Made by a program: the position numbers and the translations under genes. 9,054 nt of DNA from JBLHKS01 sp047620505 (GTDB lineage Bacteria > Verrucomicrobiota > Verrucomicrobiia > Verrucomicrobiales > DEV007), in NCBI GenBank assembly GCA_047620505.1, contig JBLHKS010000265.1:1-9054 (forward strand). The letters run 5' to 3'. The notes beneath the pieces were generated by a model, which had not been told where the DNA came from, did not search any database, and saw only the letters and a list, made by a program, of their open reading frames with translations. Positions 6,879 to 9,054 of the stretch are shown here, in pieces. Each line of letters starts with the position of its first letter. Within the stretch, counting starts at the first letter, position 1.

Positions 6879-8441
6879 ATGCTTGGTAAAACTGGATTCC
6901 TTCTCTTTTGGGTTAGCTGCATCGGCGCGAATGCGGCAATCTCGCTCCCACCGCTTTTCAGCGATCATATGGTGCTGCAACGCGAGCGAGACGTTCCCAT
7001 CTGGGGAGGCGACGCGACACCGGGGGTCGAGGTCACCGTCAAGTTTCGCGGCAAGGAAACCGCCGTCCTCGCCGGACCCGCCGGAAAGTGGCGAGCCGAG
7101 ATTCTCACGGGTGAAGCCGGTGGCCCATTCAAGCTGACGATTCGCTGCGGGGAGGACGAGCAGATCCTGACCGGGGTCCTCGTCGGAGAAGTGTGGCTCG
7201 GCGCGGGCCAGTCTAACATGCGTGCTCCAGCGCGAGTCTTCGAATCCAAAGACAAATCCCTCCAGCAGCTGCTGGAAGGAGCCCCGTATCCTCGGATCCG
7301 GTTTCTGCGTCTCCAGGGCGACGCGACCGAAGGCTGGAAACGGGCGGGGGAAAATTCGGTGCCGCATTGGCCCGCTCTGATGTTGGCTTACGGCCACAGG
7401 CTCAGCGAAGAACTCGATGTCCCGATCGGCCTGATGGTGGGCGCGGTGGCGAGCACGCCTTCGGTCCATTGGCTCAGTGAAGACGCGCTCGATCGCGACG
7501 ACGCCTGTCTCGCCGCGCTTGAAGACTACGCGGAATACTGGGATCCCAAGCGCGCCCAACGCCGCCACAAACGCGATCTCGAACACTGGGAAGACGCCAA
7601 AGTTCTGGCCAAAAAGGAAGGCTCCCGCACGCCGCGAAAGCCGTTTCCGCCGGTTGATCCGGGTTACCCGATTCGGGGAGGCGAAGTTGGCTACGAAGAA
7701 CTCATCCGGCCCGTGACCGGTTTTGGCATCCGGGGCGTGCTCTGGGATCAAGGCGAAGCCGGCAGCGGACTCGGCGGCGTGGAACAGGATCTGCTGATGC
7801 ACGCGCTGATCGCCGGCTGGCGTCGGGACTGGAGTCAGGGCGATTTCCCCTTCCTCTGCGTCCAGAAACCCAGCGGCGGCGGCCCGGCTTGGGATACGTC
7901 AAACCCGGTCACGCGAATGGCCGTGCCTTTCGGTCCCCTACCCGATCTTCTGGAATTCCGCGCCGACGGTGAAGTCCACGGGATCTACTCGCGGATTCGC
8001 GAATTTCCGAACACCTGGCTGATCACCACGACCGATCTCGGTGCCGGGTTTCAGCCGACTGACAAATGGGGTTATGCCCAGCGCGCCGCCAACGTCGCGC
8101 TCCACGCGGCTTACGAACGCGAGATCCCGGTTTACGGCCCGGTTTACGATTCTCACAACATCGAAGGCTCCCTCGTGCGGATTCAGTTCGCCCACACTGG
8201 CGAGAGCCTGAAATTTCGCGGCGGAAACGCGGTTCAGGGCTTTCAAGTCGCTGGCGACGACGGGGTTTATCATTGGGCGGCCGGCGAGATCGAAGGCAAG
8301 GATTCCGTGCTGGTTCAATCGAAGGCGGTCGAGCGGCCCCTGCATGTGCGCTACGCCTGGGCGCGCGAGCGGTCCTGGGCGAATCTGTTCAATTCCCACG
8401 GACTGCCCGCGCTGAGTTTCACGACGGAAAACAGAAATTGA
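6879..8441 (+). CDS. Secreted SASA-family (sialate O-acetylesterase-like) carbohydrate esterase, possibly inactive
   Basis: A 520-residue exported protein of the SGNH/SASA esterase group, which removes O-acetyl groups from sialic acids or other sugars. A signal peptide covers about residues 1-19 (hydrophobic 6-16, then GANA-A). The N-terminal beta domain begins with LPPLFSDHMVLQRERDVPIWG (23-43), a family signature. The nucleophile motif is GEVWLGAGQSNM with Ser112. Other signatures are IGLMVGAVASTP (183-194), IRGVLWDQGEAG (284-295) and ITTTDLGAGFQPTDK (382-396). Two points are odd. At the expected catalytic His of the usual (I/L)HPxxK there is Gln392, and the usual Gly-Gly before T-P in the second block is Ala190-Ser191 here. 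A basic insert (223-253, many Lys/Arg) lies between blocks. The ATG at 6879 gives a complete signal peptide; the ribosome site is weak (AAAGAAAA). Natural substrate unknown. It lies 59 bases after the kinase gene but is functionally unrelated as far as can be seen. Confidence 0.88.
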   Translation: MLGKTGFLLFWVSCIGANAAISLPPLFSDHMVLQRERDVPIWGGDATPGVEVTVKFRGKETAVLAGPAGKWRAEILTGEAGGPFKLTIRCGEDEQILTGVLVGEVWLGAGQSNMRAPARVFESKDKSLQQLLEGAPYPRIRFLRLQGDATEGWKRAGENSVPHWPALMLAYGHRLSEELDVPIGLMVGAVASTPSVHWLSEDALDRDDACLAALEDYAEYWDPKRAQRRHKRDLEHWEDAKVLAKKEGSRTPRKPFPPVDPGYPIRGGEVGYEELIRPVTGFGIRGVLWDQGEAGSGLGGVEQDLLMHALIAGWRRDWSQGDFPFLCVQKPSGGGPAWDTSNPVTRMAVPFGPLPDLLEFRADGEVHGIYSRIREFPNTWLITTTDLGAGFQPTDKWGYAQRAANVALHAAYEREIPVYGPVYDSHNIEGSLVRIQFAHTGESLKFRGGNAVQGFQVAGDDGVYHWAAGEIEGKDSVLVQSKAVERPLHVRYAWARERSWANLFNSHGLPALSFTTENRN

Positions 8442-8463
8442 TGGGTAATGGCAGGATGGGATC

Positions 8464-8492
8464 TTGACAAAATCGCCCGGCCGAATTGAGAT
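8464..8492 (+). promoter_or_regulatory. Possible sigma70-type promoter before the nuclease-like gene
   Basis: TTGACA at 8464-8469 is a perfect -35 hexamer. At 17-base spacing the -10 position reads TGAGAT (8487-8492), which matches the consensus at only three positions and lacks the key A at position 2. The start codon at 8499 would leave almost no 5' leader. The site lies in the 57-base gap between the esterase stop and the next ATG, where a promoter could be expected, but the poor -10 makes this weak. Confidence 0.25.
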
Positions 8493-8498
8493 CGTTTC

Positions 8499-9054
8499 AT
8501 GCCGAAAAGAACGAGGCAGGCGAAGCGGAGCATCGATTTCTTCAGCGACTACGACGGCTCTTGGAAAGCCGGTTTCAAGAAGCATCTGCGTCTCAACCTG
8601 GAGGTGTTTTTTCCGGGCGTCGCGGCGATCATCGATTGGACCGTGCCGCCGGTCTGGAAGGACAAAGAAATCGAGCGGATCATCAACCAGCCCGGCAAGA
8701 AAAACCGCCCGGTCGATCTTCTGGTGGAGCTGCGGATGAAGAATGGCGAATCGTTGCGGATTCTCGTTCACATCGAAGTTCAAAGCTCCAAAGACGAGTC
8801 GCTGCCCGAGCGGCTTCATCTTTACAACGCGGGCGTGTTTTACACTTACGGCGTGCGCGTGATCACCCTCGCGGTGCTGGCGGATCTCAACCCGAACTGG
8901 TGCCCGGCCGAGGATCTCTGGCAGGTCGGCGACGACTTCGAAAGTAAGCTGCGTTTCCCGACCTGTAAGCTGATCGAGAAGCTGGACACGGATTGGAAAG
9001 GCGTTCATTCGCTGCCCGTTGAAGTAGCCCGGGCGCAGATCGCGGCGCTCAGGA
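8499..9054 (+). CDS. Rpn/DUF4351-like PD-(D/E)XK nuclease-fold protein, 3' truncated by the window end
   Basis: An open frame of 185 codons runs from ATG 8499 to the edge without a stop. An in-frame TGA at 8487-8489 fixes 8499 as the first usable ATG. It resembles the large family of Rpn-like or DUF4351-linked proteins, often annotated as putative transposase or cytosolic protein, which have a PD-(D/E)XK nuclease fold. The core is PVDLLVELRMKNGESLRILV (71-90), then HIEVQ (91-95), with Asp73, Glu93 and Gln95 at the D...E-x-Q positions. RLHLYNAGVFYTYG (105-118) and VITLAVLADLNPNW (121-134) correspond to the family's YNYRIFDRYG and VSLAVLAD segments. LRFPTCKLIEKL (151-162) matches the FPVVKL stretch. 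Relatives have been linked to DNA cleavage, recombination and in some cases phage defence. Many copies are host-chromosomal families of unknown role. The C-terminal domain is not visible. Weak GAG (8488-8490) precedes the start. Confidence 0.8.
   Translation, partial: MPKRTRQAKRSIDFFSDYDGSWKAGFKKHLRLNLEVFFPGVAAIIDWTVPPVWKDKEIERIINQPGKKNRPVDLLVELRMKNGESLRILVHIEVQSSKDESLPERLHLYNAGVFYTYGVRVITLAVLADLNPNWCPAEDLWQVGDDFESKLRFPTCKLIEKLDTDWKGVHSLPVEVARAQIAALR

Noticed and set aside
6567..7802. Long open frame on the - strand (411 codons)
   Set aside because: It lies opposite two recognisable + strand genes, spans their gap, and shows no family motif. Long antisense frames are expected in GC-rich DNA with strong codon bias.
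8486..8947. Alternative + strand frame over the right-end gene
   Set aside because: It is a shadow of the frame starting at 8499, which carries the nuclease-fold core and has a better start. The shadow product is Arg/Gly-rich with no recognisable segments.
7938..9008. Long open frame on the - strand (356 codons)
   Set aside because: It overlaps the esterase C-terminal half and the nuclease-like gene, both of which have clear + strand signatures. The translated product has no recognisable motif.
1..9054. tRNA, rRNA, insertion sequence ends, attachment sites, CRISPR array
   Set aside because: Reading both strands showed no cloverleaf-like segments, rRNA motifs, paired terminal inverted repeats with a transposase, or regularly spaced repeats.

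Overview
The window is GC-rich, densely coding DNA with every supported gene on the + strand. It carries one signal-transduction cluster on the left and two unrelated genes on the right. The mix suggests a Gram-negative environmental bacterium: a lipoprotein substrate-binding protein, large CheB-CheR-PAS-kinase architecture, a secreted SASA-type carbohydrate esterase with a WDQGE-type core, and an Rpn/DUF4351-like nuclease-fold protein. Verrucomicrobiota or a related PVC lineage is my best guess. That is an inference from gene content, because no phylogenetic marker is present. Ribosome binding sites are weak or absent in front of most genes.

Left part (1-6819): the tail of a receiver (REC) domain protein; a lipoprotein of the NMT1/SsuA-like periplasmic binding family (240-1268); six bases later a two-transmembrane sensor histidine kinase with a Cache-like outer domain (1275-3110); then, after a 106-base gap, a 1200-residue CheB-CheR-PAS-histidine kinase fusion (3217-6819). 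No ABC permease or ATPase gene lies in the window. The simplest reading is a sensory cascade: the lipoprotein binds a small ligand outside the membrane, the adjacent kinase reads it, and both kinases phosphorylate a separate receiver such as the one ending at 116. Neither kinase carries its own receiver domain.

The 106-base gap holds a short relic resembling an internal stretch of the esterase gene found 4 kb downstream, overlapping a hairpin that may act as a weak terminator.

Right part (6820-9054): a secreted SASA-family esterase (6879-8441) that keeps the nucleophile serine motif but appears to have glutamine where the catalytic histidine is expected. It is followed by the 5' part of an Rpn/DUF4351-like PD-(D/E)XK protein (8499 to the window end). 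There is no intergenic stretch longer than about 125 bases.
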